Assembly: GCF_000389965.1 (NCBI RefSeq)
Contig: NC_021191.1
Coordinates: forward strand, 187,501-251,500
Direction of reading: 5' to 3'
DNA: 64,000 nucleotides
Origin: Actinoplanes sp. N902-109
Lineage (GTDB): Bacteria > Actinomycetota > Actinomycetes > Mycobacteriales > Micromonosporaceae
The notes under the pieces are model-generated. The model ran no database searches. It was not told where the DNA came from and saw nothing but the letters and a program-made list of their open reading frames with translations. Positions 1 to 10,773 of this stretch are shown here, piece after piece. The position numbers and the translations under genes are program-made. Numbering within the stretch: the stretch's first letter is position 1; each line of letters begins with the position of its first letter.

Positions 1-1365
<1,365 letters not shown>

Positions 1366-1500
1366 ACCCTATACTTGATGCTCACTGTGAGTGTGAGCTT
1401 GCGCGTCCACTGTGTGATTCACAGCAAACAACCACCCGCCCAGGGCTATGAACGATTCATGGACCGGGGTGCTGGTGTTGGTTGTGTCGCTGATAGCTGT

Positions 1501-1618
1501 TTCGGTGGTTATAGCGGAGGGGAAACGCCCGGTCTCATTCCGAACCCGGAAGCTAAGCCCTCCAGCGCCGATGGTACTGCACTCGGGAGGGTGTGGGAGA
1601 GTAGGACGCCGCCGGACT
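1501..1618 (+). rRNA. rrf: 5S ribosomal RNA
   Basis: The sequence has the standard actinobacterial 5S layout of about 118 nt: a 5' strand starting ttcggtggttatagc, the conserved core with cccggtctcattccgaaccc, and the 3' strand gagagtaggacgccgccgga that pairs back with the 5' end. It follows the 23S gene after a spacer of about 135 nt with no tRNA in it, the usual end of an actinomycete rrn operon. End positions may be off by a few bases. Confidence 0.96.
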
Positions 1619-1630
1619 CAACGTGACGGG

Positions 1631-1674
1631 AAAGCCCGTCCAGAACCCTTTTACCGGGGTCTGGACGGGCTTTT
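1631..1674 (+). terminator. rrn operon terminator
   Basis: A near-perfect 18-bp inverted repeat (aaagcccgtccagaaccc, then ggggtctggacgggcttt) is separated by a short loop and followed by a T run. It lies just downstream of 5S and is a classical intrinsic terminator for the rRNA operon. Confidence 0.93.
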
Positions 1675-1759
1675 CTGCGTTTGCAGACCGTTTCGATGCC
1701 TGTGGGGATTCCCCGTTGCGGTGTGCTGGGAACTGGTGAAGTGGGCGGGTGGGCCGGCG

Positions 1760-2590
1760 TCAGCTGTGGGCGACGGTCAGGTCGGAGACGCCGGCGGTGG
1801 CTGCTATGTCGAAGCGGTTGGGGGCGGTGTCCCAGCTCGGGGGAGCGAAGACTGTGCCACCGGCTACGCCTGACTGGGACTGGCCGTCGATGGTGACGGT
1901 GCCGGCTCCGTTGCCTGCGGCGACGCGGGCGGGGGCGGTGCCGGCGAGGTGAACGACGAGCTGGCTGGCGCCACCGCTCAGGATGACGCGCTGGGTGCCG
2001 GCGGCTGCGGGGAGGAAGACCTCGGCCCGGGTGACTCCGGCGCTGAGATCCACGTCGCCACCCGCCGAGCCGGCACTCAAGTCGACCGTTTCGTCGCTGG
2101 CCCCACCGGAGAGGCGTACCCGCCAACGGACGTCCTTGGCCAGCACAACCGTGACCAGGGCCGGACCGCCGAGCCCGGAGTCGCGCAGCCCGGCGGCAAC
2201 GTTGTTGTGGTCCACGGAAGCCACGGGGATGCTCTTGGACTGGGCGGGGGTCGACACGGAGTAGAGATCCCCGTTCAAGTCGGCCAGTTTGACGCGCACC
2301 ACGTCGGCAGGGTTGACGAGCTGGAAGGTCGCGGGCGCATCCACGTATCCCGAGCCGCCGTGGGCCACGTGGTCGGGTTCGCTCGGGTCGGCCTGGCCCA
2401 GGCCGGGCAGCCCCAGACCGGAACCCTCGCCGGGCCAGGTGGCCGTGGGCGCCGGGTTGTTGTCGCCGGGGAGGACGTAGCCCGGCTGATGGTCCGGGTT
2501 CCAGTCGCGGCCACCGTCATCAACCGCGGAGCAGCCGGCCACCGCAAGAACGGTGACCACCGCGCCGGCCCGCATCACCCGGACAATCAT
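1760..2590 (-). CDS. Secreted lipoprotein, function unknown
   Basis: This 276-aa protein begins with a short basic segment, a hydrophobic stretch and a lipobox (LAVAGC), so it should be exported and lipidated on the membrane surface. The mature part starts with a Pro/Gly-rich linker. It then has about 200 residues rich in Val, Gly, Ala and Ser with repeated short strands (VDLSAG, VILSGGAS), which look like a stacked-beta domain resembling DUF4097-type folds; that comparison is by eye. Start choice: ATG at 2590 is preferred, although an in-frame GTG lies two codons upstream. Its 3' end faces the rrn terminator, and it is separated by 67 bp from the FAD oxidase gene upstream. No enzymatic motif is visible. 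Confidence 0.8.
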   Translation of the reverse strand: MIVRVMRAGAVVTVLAVAGCSAVDDGGRDWNPDHQPGYVLPGDNNPAPTATWPGEGSGLGLPGLGQADPSEPDHVAHGGSGYVDAPATFQLVNPADVVRVKLADLNGDLYSVSTPAQSKSIPVASVDHNNVAAGLRDSGLGGPALVTVVLAKDVRWRVRLSGGASDETVDLSAGSAGGDVDLSAGVTRAEVFLPAAAGTQRVILSGGASQLVVHLAGTAPARVAAGNGAGTVTIDGQSQSGVAGGTVFAPPSWDTAPNRFDIAATAGVSDLTVAHS

Positions 2591-2657
2591 GAGCACCTAT
2601 TACCCCACCGGGGACCGCCGAACACAAGCGCCCGGTCCACGGCGGACACCGGACCGG

Positions 2658-4058
2658 TCAGGATGCGGGATCGCCGAGGACTTTGCCGGGGTTGAAGAGG
2701 TTGCGGGGGTCGAGGGACTGCTTGACCGCCTCCTGCATGGCCAGCACCGCGGGTTCCTGCTCCTGCCGGAGGCCGCCGCGTTTGAGCAGGCCGACGCCGT
2801 GTTCGCCGGTGACCGTGCCACCCAGGGCGATGGCGGCGCGCAGCATCTCGTCGAAGGCGGCCTGGGCTGCTGCTTGCGCCTGGCTGTCACCTGCGGGCGT
2901 ACGGATGAGGGGGTGGAGGTTGCCGTCGCCGGCGTGCGCGATGGTGGCGATGGCGACCTGGTGGCGGGCGGCGATCTCCTCGATGGCGGCGAGCATCTCC
3001 GGGACCGCCGAGCGAGGGACGCAGACGTCCTCGGTCAGGACCGGGCCGAGGCGTTCCAGCGCGGGATAGGCCAGGCGGCGGGCGGAGAACAGGGCCTCGG
3101 CCTCGAACTCGTCGGTGGATTGTTCCGCCCATTCGGCGCCCGCGTCGCGGAAGACCTGCGCGAGGGCCGCGGCTTCTTCGTCACCCGCTTTTCCGGGGGT
3201 GTCGATCTGCGCGAGCAGGAGAGCTTCCGCTGTTGCCGAGAGGCCGAGGTGTTTCCATTCCTCGACCGCTTGCAGGCATGCTTTGTCGAGCAGTTCGAGG
3301 GCCGTGGGAAGCAGACCGAGGCGGGTGGTTGCGGCCACCGCGTCACCGGCGGCCACGATCGTGTCAAAAGCGCCGACCACCGTACGGGGGGATTCCGCTC
3401 GGGCCGGCCGCAGGCGCAACGTGACCTCGGTGACGACGCCGAGGGTGCCCTCCGAGCCGACCATGAGCCCGACGAGGTCGTACCCGGCAACGCCCTTGGT
3501 CGTACGGTGGCCGAGGCGTACGGCCGTACCGTAGGAACCCGCCGGGCCGCCCACGACGGCCTGGAGGCCGAGGACGTAGTCGCGAGTCACGCCGTACTTG
3601 AGGCAGCAGAGGCCACCGGCGTTGGTGGCGACGTTGCCGCCGATCGTGGACCAGGGGGCGCTCGCCGGGTCCGGCGGATACCAGAGCCCGTGCTCGGCGA
3701 CCGCGGCCTTGAGGTCGTTGTTGACCACACCCGGCTGCACCACGGCGATCATGTTGTCCGGGTCGATCTCGATGATCCGGTTCATCTTCGAGAGGTCGAG
3801 CACCAGGCAGCCGTCGACCGCGTTGGCGCCGCCGGACAGACCGGTGCCGGCGCCCCGGGTGACGACCGGAACGCCGTGGGCGGCGCAGGCCGCGACCACC
3901 GCCTGCACCTGCTCGGTGGTGCGGGGGCGGACCGCCGCGACCGGCTTGCCCACCGGCGCCCACTCGGCGTCGTCATGGCTCAGCGACGCCAGCACGTCGG
4001 CGTCGGTGACGACATCCAGCTCGGGCAGGTCGCTGATCAGGGGGTGCGTGCGGCTCAT
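2658..4058 (-). CDS. FAD-linked oxidase, glycolate oxidase subunit GlcD / D-lactate dehydrogenase type
   Basis: This 466-aa flavoprotein has the full two-domain architecture of the vanillyl-alcohol oxidase superfamily. The N-terminal FAD_binding_4 half contains VVTRGAGTGLSGGA and STIGGNVATNAGG. The C-terminal FAD-oxidase_C half contains HAGDGNLHPLI and the end motif GEHGVGLLKR. Members oxidise 2-hydroxy acids such as glycolate, D-lactate or D-2-hydroxyglutarate; the substrate cannot be read from sequence. The reading frame stays open far upstream, but the start at 4058 is chosen because it gives an ATGA overlap with the preceding alpha/beta hydrolase gene, implying coupled translation. Family assignment is secure. 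Confidence 0.93.
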   Translation of the reverse strand: MSRTHPLISDLPELDVVTDADVLASLSHDDAEWAPVGKPVAAVRPRTTEQVQAVVAACAAHGVPVVTRGAGTGLSGGANAVDGCLVLDLSKMNRIIEIDPDNMIAVVQPGVVNNDLKAAVAEHGLWYPPDPASAPWSTIGGNVATNAGGLCCLKYGVTRDYVLGLQAVVGGPAGSYGTAVRLGHRTTKGVAGYDLVGLMVGSEGTLGVVTEVTLRLRPARAESPRTVVGAFDTIVAAGDAVAATTRLGLLPTALELLDKACLQAVEEWKHLGLSATAEALLLAQIDTPGKAGDEEAAALAQVFRDAGAEWAEQSTDEFEAEALFSARRLAYPALERLGPVLTEDVCVPRSAVPEMLAAIEEIAARHQVAIATIAHAGDGNLHPLIRTPAGDSQAQAAAQAAFDEMLRAAIALGGTVTGEHGVGLLKRGGLRQEQEPAVLAMQEAVKQSLDPRNLFNPGKVLGDPAS

Positions 4059-4858
4059 CGGAGGGCTCCGGCGAATCGGGCGATGGCGGTGCCGACCTGG
4101 TCGGCCTGGTCGATGTTCATGGCGTGCCCGCAGTCGTCGAGGATGAGCGCCTCGGCCCGGTCGTTGAGCGAGGCCGCGGCGGTGGCATGGGACCAGGGCC
4201 AGACCTGGCTGTCGTGGCCGGCGAGGAACAGCGACGGCACGGTGAGCCGGGTGATCACGTCCCGCCAGTCCTGCGCCGCGTGGTCCTGCAGCAGCGGCGC
4301 CATCGGCCGCCAGTCGGCTTGCTCGGGCGGCCGGCCGAGCCGCTCGACGAGCCGGGTGAGACGCTCGGCGGTGACCTCGGGTTTGAGGCCGCGGCCGGTG
4401 TGCGGGACCCCGCCGGCGAAGAACGTGCCGATGTTCTCCGCGGTCAGGCCGAAGAAGCCGTGTTCCCAGCCGGGCCCGTTGAGCATGCGCGGCGTCTGGT
4501 CGACCGTCACGATGCCGCGCGCCCGACCGTCGCCGAACAGGTCGCAGTAGGCCCAGATGCTGCCGGCACCCATCGAGCCACCGACCAGCACGACGTCGCT
4601 GAGGTCGAGCGTGGCGAGGAAGTTGTGCAGATCCTTGCCGTGGCGGGACATCCGCAGCCCCCACGTGGTCGACTCGGAGCCACCGTGGCCCCGGCGGTCG
4701 AGCGCGAGCACCCGGTGCCCGGCCTCGGTCAGCGCACCCCGTTGCAGCTCCCACGTCTCGACGGACGCGGCGAACCCGGGGATCAGCACGATCGGCGAGC
4801 CGCTGCCCTCATCGGTGTAGTGCAGCGACACGCCGTCGCTGGTGGTGCAGGTCGGCAT
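4055..4858 (-). CDS. Alpha/beta-fold hydrolase
   Basis: This 267-aa protein has all the marks of the alpha/beta hydrolase family. It has an N-terminal strand with HYTDEGSGSPIVLIPGF (oxyanion region), LDRRGHGGS, the nucleophile elbow VGGSMG with its Ser, an acid in LAGHDSQV, and the catalytic His in DDCGHAMNID near the end. It probably acts on an ester, lactone or similar small molecule. Its last codon overlaps the start of the FAD oxidase gene by 4 bp, so the two form a coupled pair and may act on the same substrate (inference). Confidence 0.92.
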   Translation of the reverse strand: MPTCTTSDGVSLHYTDEGSGSPIVLIPGFAASVETWELQRGALTEAGHRVLALDRRGHGGSESTTWGLRMSRHGKDLHNFLATLDLSDVVLVGGSMGAGSIWAYCDLFGDGRARGIVTVDQTPRMLNGPGWEHGFFGLTAENIGTFFAGGVPHTGRGLKPEVTAERLTRLVERLGRPPEQADWRPMAPLLQDHAAQDWRDVITRLTVPSLFLAGHDSQVWPWSHATAAASLNDRAEALILDDCGHAMNIDQADQVGTAIARFAGALR

Positions 4859-5034
4859 CCTCCGACCCTACGACGCGCCCGTCAGATACTCGACGTGGTT
4901 GTCGATCGGTGGCCGATCACTTCGAGGCGGTGCGGGACGGCGACCGCCTCTGCCGCCAGCGGCGGCGACGTGCGGGGTGCGGGTCCGACTGCCGCTGGAT
5001 CGGGCCCGGGCCGCTTGGTGAGGCGCTTCGGTGG

Positions 5035-5583
5035 CTAGCCCTGGCCGGTGTTGTCGCACATGGCCGTGACCGGGGTGTCCGAGCCGGGGGGCCAGGGAGA
5101 GCCGTAGAGCTCGGCGCACATGACGACGGTCATCCAGGGCACCCAGGGGCCGGAGAGCATGAGAGGTGGGTGGCCTTGGAAGTAGAGGTTGACCGACCAT
5201 TCGAGCGGGTTGGGCTGGACCATGATGAGGTCGCGGAAGTCGTAGTCGGCCCGGTGGTCGTCGGCCTCGATGATCAGGCGCTGGTTGGTGATGGTGGCGG
5301 CGTGCCGGCCGCGGTGCTCCCAGCCGGGCTCGGCTGAGGTGGCGGCGCCGCGCCAGAAGATGCCACCGCCGGTGAAGACGCCGTCGGACTGGTAGGTGAG
5401 CAGGTCGGTGAGGAAGGCGCCGTACTGCTTCTCGCTGGAGCGGAGCTTGATCGTCGGCGCCACCGGAGCGGGGTGACCGCCGCGCTGGATGAAGCGGGCG
5501 AGCAGGGACATCGAACGCCAACCGGCGTCGGTCTGATCCTGGGTGAACACCCGGAGCCGGGCTGATGCGGGATCGCTGGTCAC
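5035..5583 (-). CDS. Conserved hypothetical protein
   Basis: A 182-aa soluble protein with no family I recognise. GTG at 5583 is chosen as start because good coding sequence extends to it; an internal ATG at 5511 would give 158 aa. The middle contains SEKQYGAFLTDLLTYQSDG and alternating aromatic/hydrophobic strands (NQRLIIEADDHRADYDF, WSVNLYFQG), suggesting a small beta-rich domain. No signal peptide or membrane segment is visible. It is the last gene of the minus-strand block that carries the FtsX-like transporter, with a gap of about 130 bp, so co-transcription is possible but unproven. Confidence 0.65.
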   Translation of the reverse strand: MTSDPASARLRVFTQDQTDAGWRSMSLLARFIQRGGHPAPVAPTIKLRSSEKQYGAFLTDLLTYQSDGVFTGGGIFWRGAATSAEPGWEHRGRHAATITNQRLIIEADDHRADYDFRDLIMVQPNPLEWSVNLYFQGHPPLMLSGPWVPWMTVVMCAELYGSPWPPGSDTPVTAMCDNTGQG

Positions 5584-5714
5584 GCACCGAGCCTGGCACG
5601 GGGACCTGTGGGTCTCCAGCGATTTCGCTCGGCCGAGAGCTGAATTGTCCGTAGCGTGGAGGTGCCGTCGCCGATCGAGTGGTGGACACCCCCCAGGGTG
5701 CGACGCTGACGGGC

Positions 5715-7940
5715 TCATTCCTTGCTCCCCATGTGCTCGAGCGGGGCGGCGCGCAGCAGGCGACCAACCGGCAGCACCGTGGCGACCAGCGCGAGCAGCG
5801 TCGTGCCGCCCAGCACAGCCGCCCAGCCCAGCGGCGGGATGTAGGGCAACGGGTCGCCGGTCAGGGCGTACACGACGAGCGTGAGCGTGACTGCCGCGAT
5901 GGCCGCACCGATGACCAGTGCGACGCCCAGCAGCCCGGCTTGTTCGGCGTGGACCATGTTCTTGATCTGGCGGCGGGTCACCCCGACGAGGCGCAGCAAC
6001 GCCAGCTCCCGGCGCCGGGACAGCGCGGCCATCACCATGGTGTTGGCGGCGGCGAGCGCGGCGTAGCCCACCATCACCCCGATGAGCAGTTTGTTGAGCC
6101 AGGCGCTGAGTGCGAGATCCTTGGCGAGCCGGCCACTGAGCTGATCGGCACCGACCACACTGGCGCCGGGGTAGCGGGCCGCGATCGAGCCGAGTGCACT
6201 GTCGACGGATGCGCCGGGCTTGCTGCGGATGAGGAGCTGATCGTCCAGGGGACTGCGGGTGTGCCCCTCGACCGCGTGGGTGGTCAGCATCACGTCGCCG
6301 AAGCCGAGCCCCCGGTCGTAGATCGCCGCGACGCGCATCGTCACCGGGGTGCCGTCGCCGAGCCACAGCTTGACGTCGTCCCCCACCTTCCACCGGTGCG
6401 AACCGGCCTGCAGGCGGGACACCGCGATGCTGTGGTCGTCCAGATCCCGCAGGCTGCCCTCGCGGACCTGGGGGTCGATGGTCTCGGTGGCGGTCGTGGG
6501 GTCGACGGCTTGAGCTTCGACCTGCTCGCCGCTGTCCAGCAGCTTCACCAGGACCGAGGTGCGGCGCACCGGCGTCACGGCCTGCACGCCCGGCACCGCC
6601 TGCACCTCGCCGGCCACGGTGCCGGGCAGCCCGGCCGGTGCGATCAGGGCCCGGTCGGCGAGAGTGCCGTCGGCGCGCTGGGTCACCGTGCCACGCTGCA
6701 GGTTGTCCTGGAGGAACCAGACCGAGCAGCCGAAGCCGATCGACAGCACCAGCGCGGTGAGAACGGCGGACATGCCGCGGGCGTTGGCGCGCAGGTTGGC
6801 CCCGGCCAGATAGCCACTGGTGCCGAACACCCGCCGTAGCGCCGGGGTGAGCAGGCGCGCACCGAGGGTGTTGATCCATGGGGCCAGCAGCGCCACGCCC
6901 AGCACGAACAGGTAGAGCATGCCGATCGCGCCGGTCAGGGCCGTTTCGCCACCCGTGCTCACCGCGACCGTGCTGGAACCGCCGGCGCCGGCCAGCGTCA
7001 GCACCCCCGCGATCAGCCGGACCTTGCTGCTGGCCGGGGGTTCGATGGCCGCCTCGCCCAGCGCCTCCGCCGGCCGGATGCCGGTGACCCGGCGGGCCGC
7101 GATCAGCGCCGAGCAGACCGCGACGAGCACGATGAGCAGCACGGCCGCGGGCGCGGAGAACACGCCGGTGACGATGGGGAAGTCGGCCGCCAGGAACCCA
7201 CGATGCACCAGCTGGTCGTGCACCCAGGAGGTGGCGAGCAACCCGGCAGGCACCCCGAGCACCGCGGCGATCACGCCCATCAGCGCGGCTTCGAGCACGA
7301 TCATGCGGCGTACCTGGCCCGGGGTGGCCGCGACGGCGCGCAGCAGGGCGAGGTCGCGGCGGCGGTGCCGCACGGCCAGCCCCACGGTGCCGGCGACCAC
7401 GAACACGATCAGCAGGCCGACATAGCCGCCGAAGGACGCGCCGATGGCGATCAGCAGATCTCTGGTGGCCGCGCCGTCAGGCTGCTCCAGCAGGCCGCGG
7501 TCCTTGCCGGTGTAGGCCTTGACGCCGGCGGCGGTCGCCAGCCGCTGCACCGCGGCGACGGCGGCCGGGTCGCTGGTGGCCACCGCGATGGCCTCGACGC
7601 GCCCGGGGTGGGTGCCGGAGTCGTCGGCCGTCACCCCGGTGATGCCCGGGACAGCGCGGATCTCGGCGATCAGCTCGGCCGGGACAGTGCCGCCCTCGGG
7701 GAGGGGCACCGTGTCGCGGCTGACGTCGCCGTCGAACTCCTTGGTCGTGAACGTGATGTCGCGGTTGGCCACCACGACGGCGCTTTTCTCGTACCGGACG
7801 GGGTGGGGTTGGTAGCGCAAGCCGGACTCCACCAGCGTGCCCATCGACAGCAGGATCATGACGCCCGCGGCGAGGGCCAGCAGGGTGGCCACCGCGCTGC
7901 CGGCCCGGTGGCGGAGAGTGAGAGCAGCAAGCTTCAGCAT
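5715..7940 (-). CDS. ABC transporter permease, FtsX/MacB-like family
   Basis: This 741-aa integral membrane protein begins with a TM segment (about residues 15-38), then a large extracytoplasmic domain, a block of three TM helices and a linker. A second TM/extracytoplasmic/three-TM unit follows, giving two FtsX domains in one chain. This layout is typical of actinobacterial exporters and sensory transporters for antimicrobial peptides, lipids or lipoproteins. The start at 7940 is 2 bp after the stop of the ATPase gene, so the pair is translated together. With an adjacent two-component system, a cell-envelope stress or drug-detoxification role is plausible (inference). Confidence 0.92.
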   Translation of the reverse strand: MLKLAALTLRHRAGSAVATLLALAAGVMILLSMGTLVESGLRYQPHPVRYEKSAVVVANRDITFTTKEFDGDVSRDTVPLPEGGTVPAELIAEIRAVPGITGVTADDSGTHPGRVEAIAVATSDPAAVAAVQRLATAAGVKAYTGKDRGLLEQPDGAATRDLLIAIGASFGGYVGLLIVFVVAGTVGLAVRHRRRDLALLRAVAATPGQVRRMIVLEAALMGVIAAVLGVPAGLLATSWVHDQLVHRGFLAADFPIVTGVFSAPAAVLLIVLVAVCSALIAARRVTGIRPAEALGEAAIEPPASSKVRLIAGVLTLAGAGGSSTVAVSTGGETALTGAIGMLYLFVLGVALLAPWINTLGARLLTPALRRVFGTSGYLAGANLRANARGMSAVLTALVLSIGFGCSVWFLQDNLQRGTVTQRADGTLADRALIAPAGLPGTVAGEVQAVPGVQAVTPVRRTSVLVKLLDSGEQVEAQAVDPTTATETIDPQVREGSLRDLDDHSIAVSRLQAGSHRWKVGDDVKLWLGDGTPVTMRVAAIYDRGLGFGDVMLTTHAVEGHTRSPLDDQLLIRSKPGASVDSALGSIAARYPGASVVGADQLSGRLAKDLALSAWLNKLLIGVMVGYAALAAANTMVMAALSRRRELALLRLVGVTRRQIKNMVHAEQAGLLGVALVIGAAIAAVTLTLVVYALTGDPLPYIPPLGWAAVLGGTTLLALVATVLPVGRLLRAAPLEHMGSKE

Positions 7941-7942
7941 GA

Positions 7943-8704
7943 TCAGACCCCCTGCGCCACGCGCTGCCGGCCGAGGGCGGCGAGCTGCTCGGCGATCCGC
8001 TCGGCACCGGGCTGCGGCAGGTCGCGGCGGATGTGGCCGTCGGCCAGCACCACGACCCGGTCGGCATACGAGGCGGCCACCGGGTCGTGCGTCACCATGA
8101 CCACGGTCTGCCCGTGCGCGTCCACCACCGAGCGCAACAGTGCCAGCACGTCGGCGGCGGTCTGCGTGTCCAGCGCGCCGGTGGGCTCGTCGCAGAAGAT
8201 GACCTCGGGGCGGGTGGCCAGCGCCCGGGCGATCGCCACCCGCTGCTGCTGGCCGCCGGACAGCGCGGCCGGCCGATACTGCAGGCGGTCGGCGAGGCCG
8301 ACCCGGTCGACCACCTCGGTGATCCACGCCCGGTCGGGGCGGACGCCGGCCAGCCGCAGCGGCAGCAGGATGTTGTCCTCGACGGTGAGCGCGCCGATCA
8401 GGTTGAACGCCTGGAAGACGAAGCCGATGCGGTTGCGGCGCAGCTTGGTCAGCTTGGTCTCGGACAGCCGGGAGAGCTCGGTGTCACCGATCCACACCCG
8501 GCCGGAGGTGGGCCGGTCGAGGCCGGCGCACGCCTGCAGCAGCGTGCTCTTGCCGGAGCCCGAGGGACCCATGACAGCGGTGAACGTGCCGCGGTAGAAG
8601 GCGGCGTCCACACCTGTCAGAGCGGTCACCGGCTGGCCGCCGGTCTGGTAGATCCGGGTGAGCTGCTCGACCCGGACCACGGCTTCGATGCGCTGTGTAT
8701 TCAC
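7943..8704 (-). CDS. ABC transporter ATP-binding protein (MacB/LolD type)
   Basis: This 253-aa nucleotide-binding subunit shows Walker A GPSGSGKST near residue 46, the Q-loop region FVFQAFNLIGALTVEDN, the ABC signature LSGGQQQRVAIARAL, Walker B EVIFCDEPTGALD and the switch His in VMVTHDP. These are the marks of the MacB/LolD subfamily that pairs with FtsX-type permeases, matching the next gene. It powers the permease by ATP hydrolysis at the inner face of the membrane. It lies 80 bp downstream of the response regulator gene on the same strand. Confidence 0.96.
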   Translation of the reverse strand: MNTQRIEAVVRVEQLTRIYQTGGQPVTALTGVDAAFYRGTFTAVMGPSGSGKSTLLQACAGLDRPTSGRVWIGDTELSRLSETKLTKLRRNRIGFVFQAFNLIGALTVEDNILLPLRLAGVRPDRAWITEVVDRVGLADRLQYRPAALSGGQQQRVAIARALATRPEVIFCDEPTGALDTQTAADVLALLRSVVDAHGQTVVMVTHDPVAASYADRVVVLADGHIRRDLPQPGAERIAEQLAALGRQRVAQGV

Positions 8705-8784
8705 AGATCAAAAGCTATTTTCCCCAGCCCCGAACCACATTGACGCCAGCAACACCATCGAGGTAGCGCCAGCACTACCATCGA

Positions 8785-9444
8785 TCATCCTTTCCGCTGT
8801 ACATCCTCCAGGTAGCGCAGCACGGCGGTGACCCGGCGGTCGGCCTGGTCGCTCGGCGCGAGATCCAGTTTCGCGAAGATGCTGCGGATGTGCTTGTGCA
8901 CCGCGCCCTCGGTGACGAACAGCCGCTCGGCGATGGCCGTGTTGCCCAGCCCCTCGGCCATGGCGGCCAGCACGTCCCGCTCCCGCGCACTCAGCCGTTC
9001 CAGACCGCTGTCCGGCCTCGTACGGGTGAGCAGCTGGCCGACCACCTCCGGGTCGATCGCCGTCCCGCCGCCGGCCACCCGGTGCAGCGCATCGAGGAAC
9101 TCCTCCACCCGGCCGACCCGCTCCTTGAGCAGGTAACCCAGCTTTGCCGCGCCGCCGGCCAGCAGATCGGTGGCGAAGGCCTGTTCCACGTACGCCGAGA
9201 GCACCAGAACCGCAAGCCCGGGCTTGCGCCGCCGGGCCTCCACCGCGGCGACGATGCCCTCATCGGTGTGGGTCGGGGGCATCCGGACGTCCACGATCGC
9301 CACGTCCGGGTCGTGCTTCTCGACGGCGGCCAGGAACGAGCCCGGATCCTCCGCGGTCGCCGCCACGTCGAGCGACTCGGCGCGCAACAGCAGCGCCAGC
9401 CCCTCGCGCAGCAGCGGCTCGTCCTCGGCGATCACGATCCGCAT
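8785..9444 (-). CDS. Two-component response regulator, NarL/LuxR family
   Basis: This 219-aa protein has a receiver domain at residues 1-120 with the acidic pair EDE, phospho-acceptor Asp in VAIVDVRMPP, the conserved Ser (VLVLSAY) and Lys (YLLKERV). A LuxR-type HTH follows at residues 150-215 (LSARERDVLAAMAEGLGN, then AVHKHIRSIFAKL). ATG at 9444 is chosen as start because the receiver begins immediately (MRIVIAEDEP) and because it gives a 13-bp overlap with the end of the kinase gene. It likely controls the ABC transporter genes directly downstream. Confidence 0.95.
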   Translation of the reverse strand: MRIVIAEDEPLLREGLALLLRAESLDVAATAEDPGSFLAAVEKHDPDVAIVDVRMPPTHTDEGIVAAVEARRRKPGLAVLVLSAYVEQAFATDLLAGGAAKLGYLLKERVGRVEEFLDALHRVAGGGTAIDPEVVGQLLTRTRPDSGLERLSARERDVLAAMAEGLGNTAIAERLFVTEGAVHKHIRSIFAKLDLAPSDQADRRVTAVLRYLEDVQRKG

Positions 9445-10664
9445 GGCAACTCCACCTGCATCGACGTCGGACCGCCCGGCGGGCTGGTCAGGGTGAGGCG
9501 GCCGTCGTACGCCTCGACCCGCCGCCGGATGCCACCGATCCCGGACCCACCGGTCTCGTCGGCACCGCCGTGACCGTCGTCGTCCACGCGCAGCAGCAGC
9601 CGGTCGCCCTCCCGGCGGACCGTCACGGTCGCCCGGGAAGCGCCGCTGTGCTTCGTCACGTTCGTCAACGCCTCGGCCACGACAAAGTACGCGGTCGCCT
9701 CCACCGAGGCCGCACAGCGTCCCGGCACGTCGACATCGACGGTGCACGGCACCGGCGAACTGCCGGCCAGACCGGTCAGCGCGCCGGCCAGCCCGCGATC
9801 GGCGAGCACCGGGGGCAGGATGCCGCGGACGACCGTACGTAATTCGGAAAGGGCTTGCTCCGCGGCGTCCTGGGCGCGCGCAAGGATCTCCTCGGCGGTG
9901 GCCGGGTCCCGGGTCAGCGCTCGGCGGGCCGCACCGAGCAGCACGTTCACGGCCACGAGCCGGTTCTGGGTGCCGTCGTGCAGGGACCGCTCGATGCGTC
10001 GCAACTCGGTGGCGTGTGCGTCGAGAGCAGCCGCCCGCGTCGAGGTGAGCTCGGCGATCCGCAACGAGAGGTCGACGTCCCCGGTGGGCTTGAGCAGCCA
10101 TCGGCCGGGCGCCGCCTGCCAGCGGGCCATGGCCGGGCCGAGCCCCACGGCGATCGCGATCCACACCAGCCCCATCAGCCCCACACCCAGGGCATCGACC
10201 ACGTCGCGTACGGGCCACCAGAGCAACCCGGGACCACCCTGGGATCCGTCCACGGCCCGGAACCACAGCGGGTACGTGGCGTCCTGCACCGCTTGCAGGG
10301 GCAGGCTGAGGCCGAAGACGCCGATGACGAAGCCGAACGTGCCGTGCAGCAGCACCCATGCCAGCTCCCGGCGTACGGTGTCGTCGCGCAGCATGGCCTT
10401 GAGCCCCTCGGGCAGTGGCGCCGGCTCGACGACCGGCGGCCCCCACCGGGTCAGGCGCCCCCGCTCCCGGTTGGCGACCGACCGCAGGGCTTTCAGCGCC
10501 CCCGGCGCCAGCAGGAGACCGACGGCGTTGAGGCACAGGACCGCGACGATGAGCAGCCACAGCAGTGCGCCCATGGCGAGCAGCGCGGTGCCGAGACCAC
10601 CGACCAGATGCTCCAGGGCGTCGACGGAGGCGCGGACACGTTCTCGCAGGTAACGCCGGACCAT
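9432..10664 (-). CDS. Sensor histidine kinase, HisKA_3 (NarL-type) family
   Basis: This 410-aa membrane kinase has TM segments near residues 27-58, about 98-125 and about 150-175, then a cytoplasmic HisKA_3 dimerisation helix with phospho-acceptor His in RIERSLHDGTQNRL, and a HATPase_c domain (ALTNVTKHSGA N-box, VDDDGHGG, GSGIGGIRRRVEAYDG). HisKA_3 kinases pair with LuxR-type regulators, and its partner overlaps it by 13 bp. The short extracytoplasmic loops suggest that it senses within the membrane or via the neighbouring transporter (inference). It is divergent from the small membrane protein at 10774. Confidence 0.94.
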   Translation of the reverse strand: MVRRYLRERVRASVDALEHLVGGLGTALLAMGALLWLLIVAVLCLNAVGLLLAPGALKALRSVANRERGRLTRWGPPVVEPAPLPEGLKAMLRDDTVRRELAWVLLHGTFGFVIGVFGLSLPLQAVQDATYPLWFRAVDGSQGGPGLLWWPVRDVVDALGVGLMGLVWIAIAVGLGPAMARWQAAPGRWLLKPTGDVDLSLRIAELTSTRAAALDAHATELRRIERSLHDGTQNRLVAVNVLLGAARRALTRDPATAEEILARAQDAAEQALSELRTVVRGILPPVLADRGLAGALTGLAGSSPVPCTVDVDVPGRCAASVEATAYFVVAEALTNVTKHSGASRATVTVRREGDRLLLRVDDDGHGGADETGGSGIGGIRRRVEAYDGRLTLTSPPGGPTSMQVELPCGS

Positions 10665-10773
10665 TCCGCAAAGCTAGGGCACTGCCACCACCCTTGGCAT
10701 TGCAGCAGGCTGTACTTGTGATGACGTGCCAGCGGGATCGTGACGAGCGGTCGTCACACCTAGCGTTTGGGTC

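Noticed and set aside
1366..1500. A tRNA or small gene in the 23S-5S spacer
   Set aside because: No cloverleaf and no coding bias; it is an ordinary rrn spacer.
2553..5038. Long plus-strand frames opposite the FAD oxidase and hydrolase
   Set aside because: Composition is typical of antisense frames of high-GC genes; the minus-strand proteins have complete family motifs.
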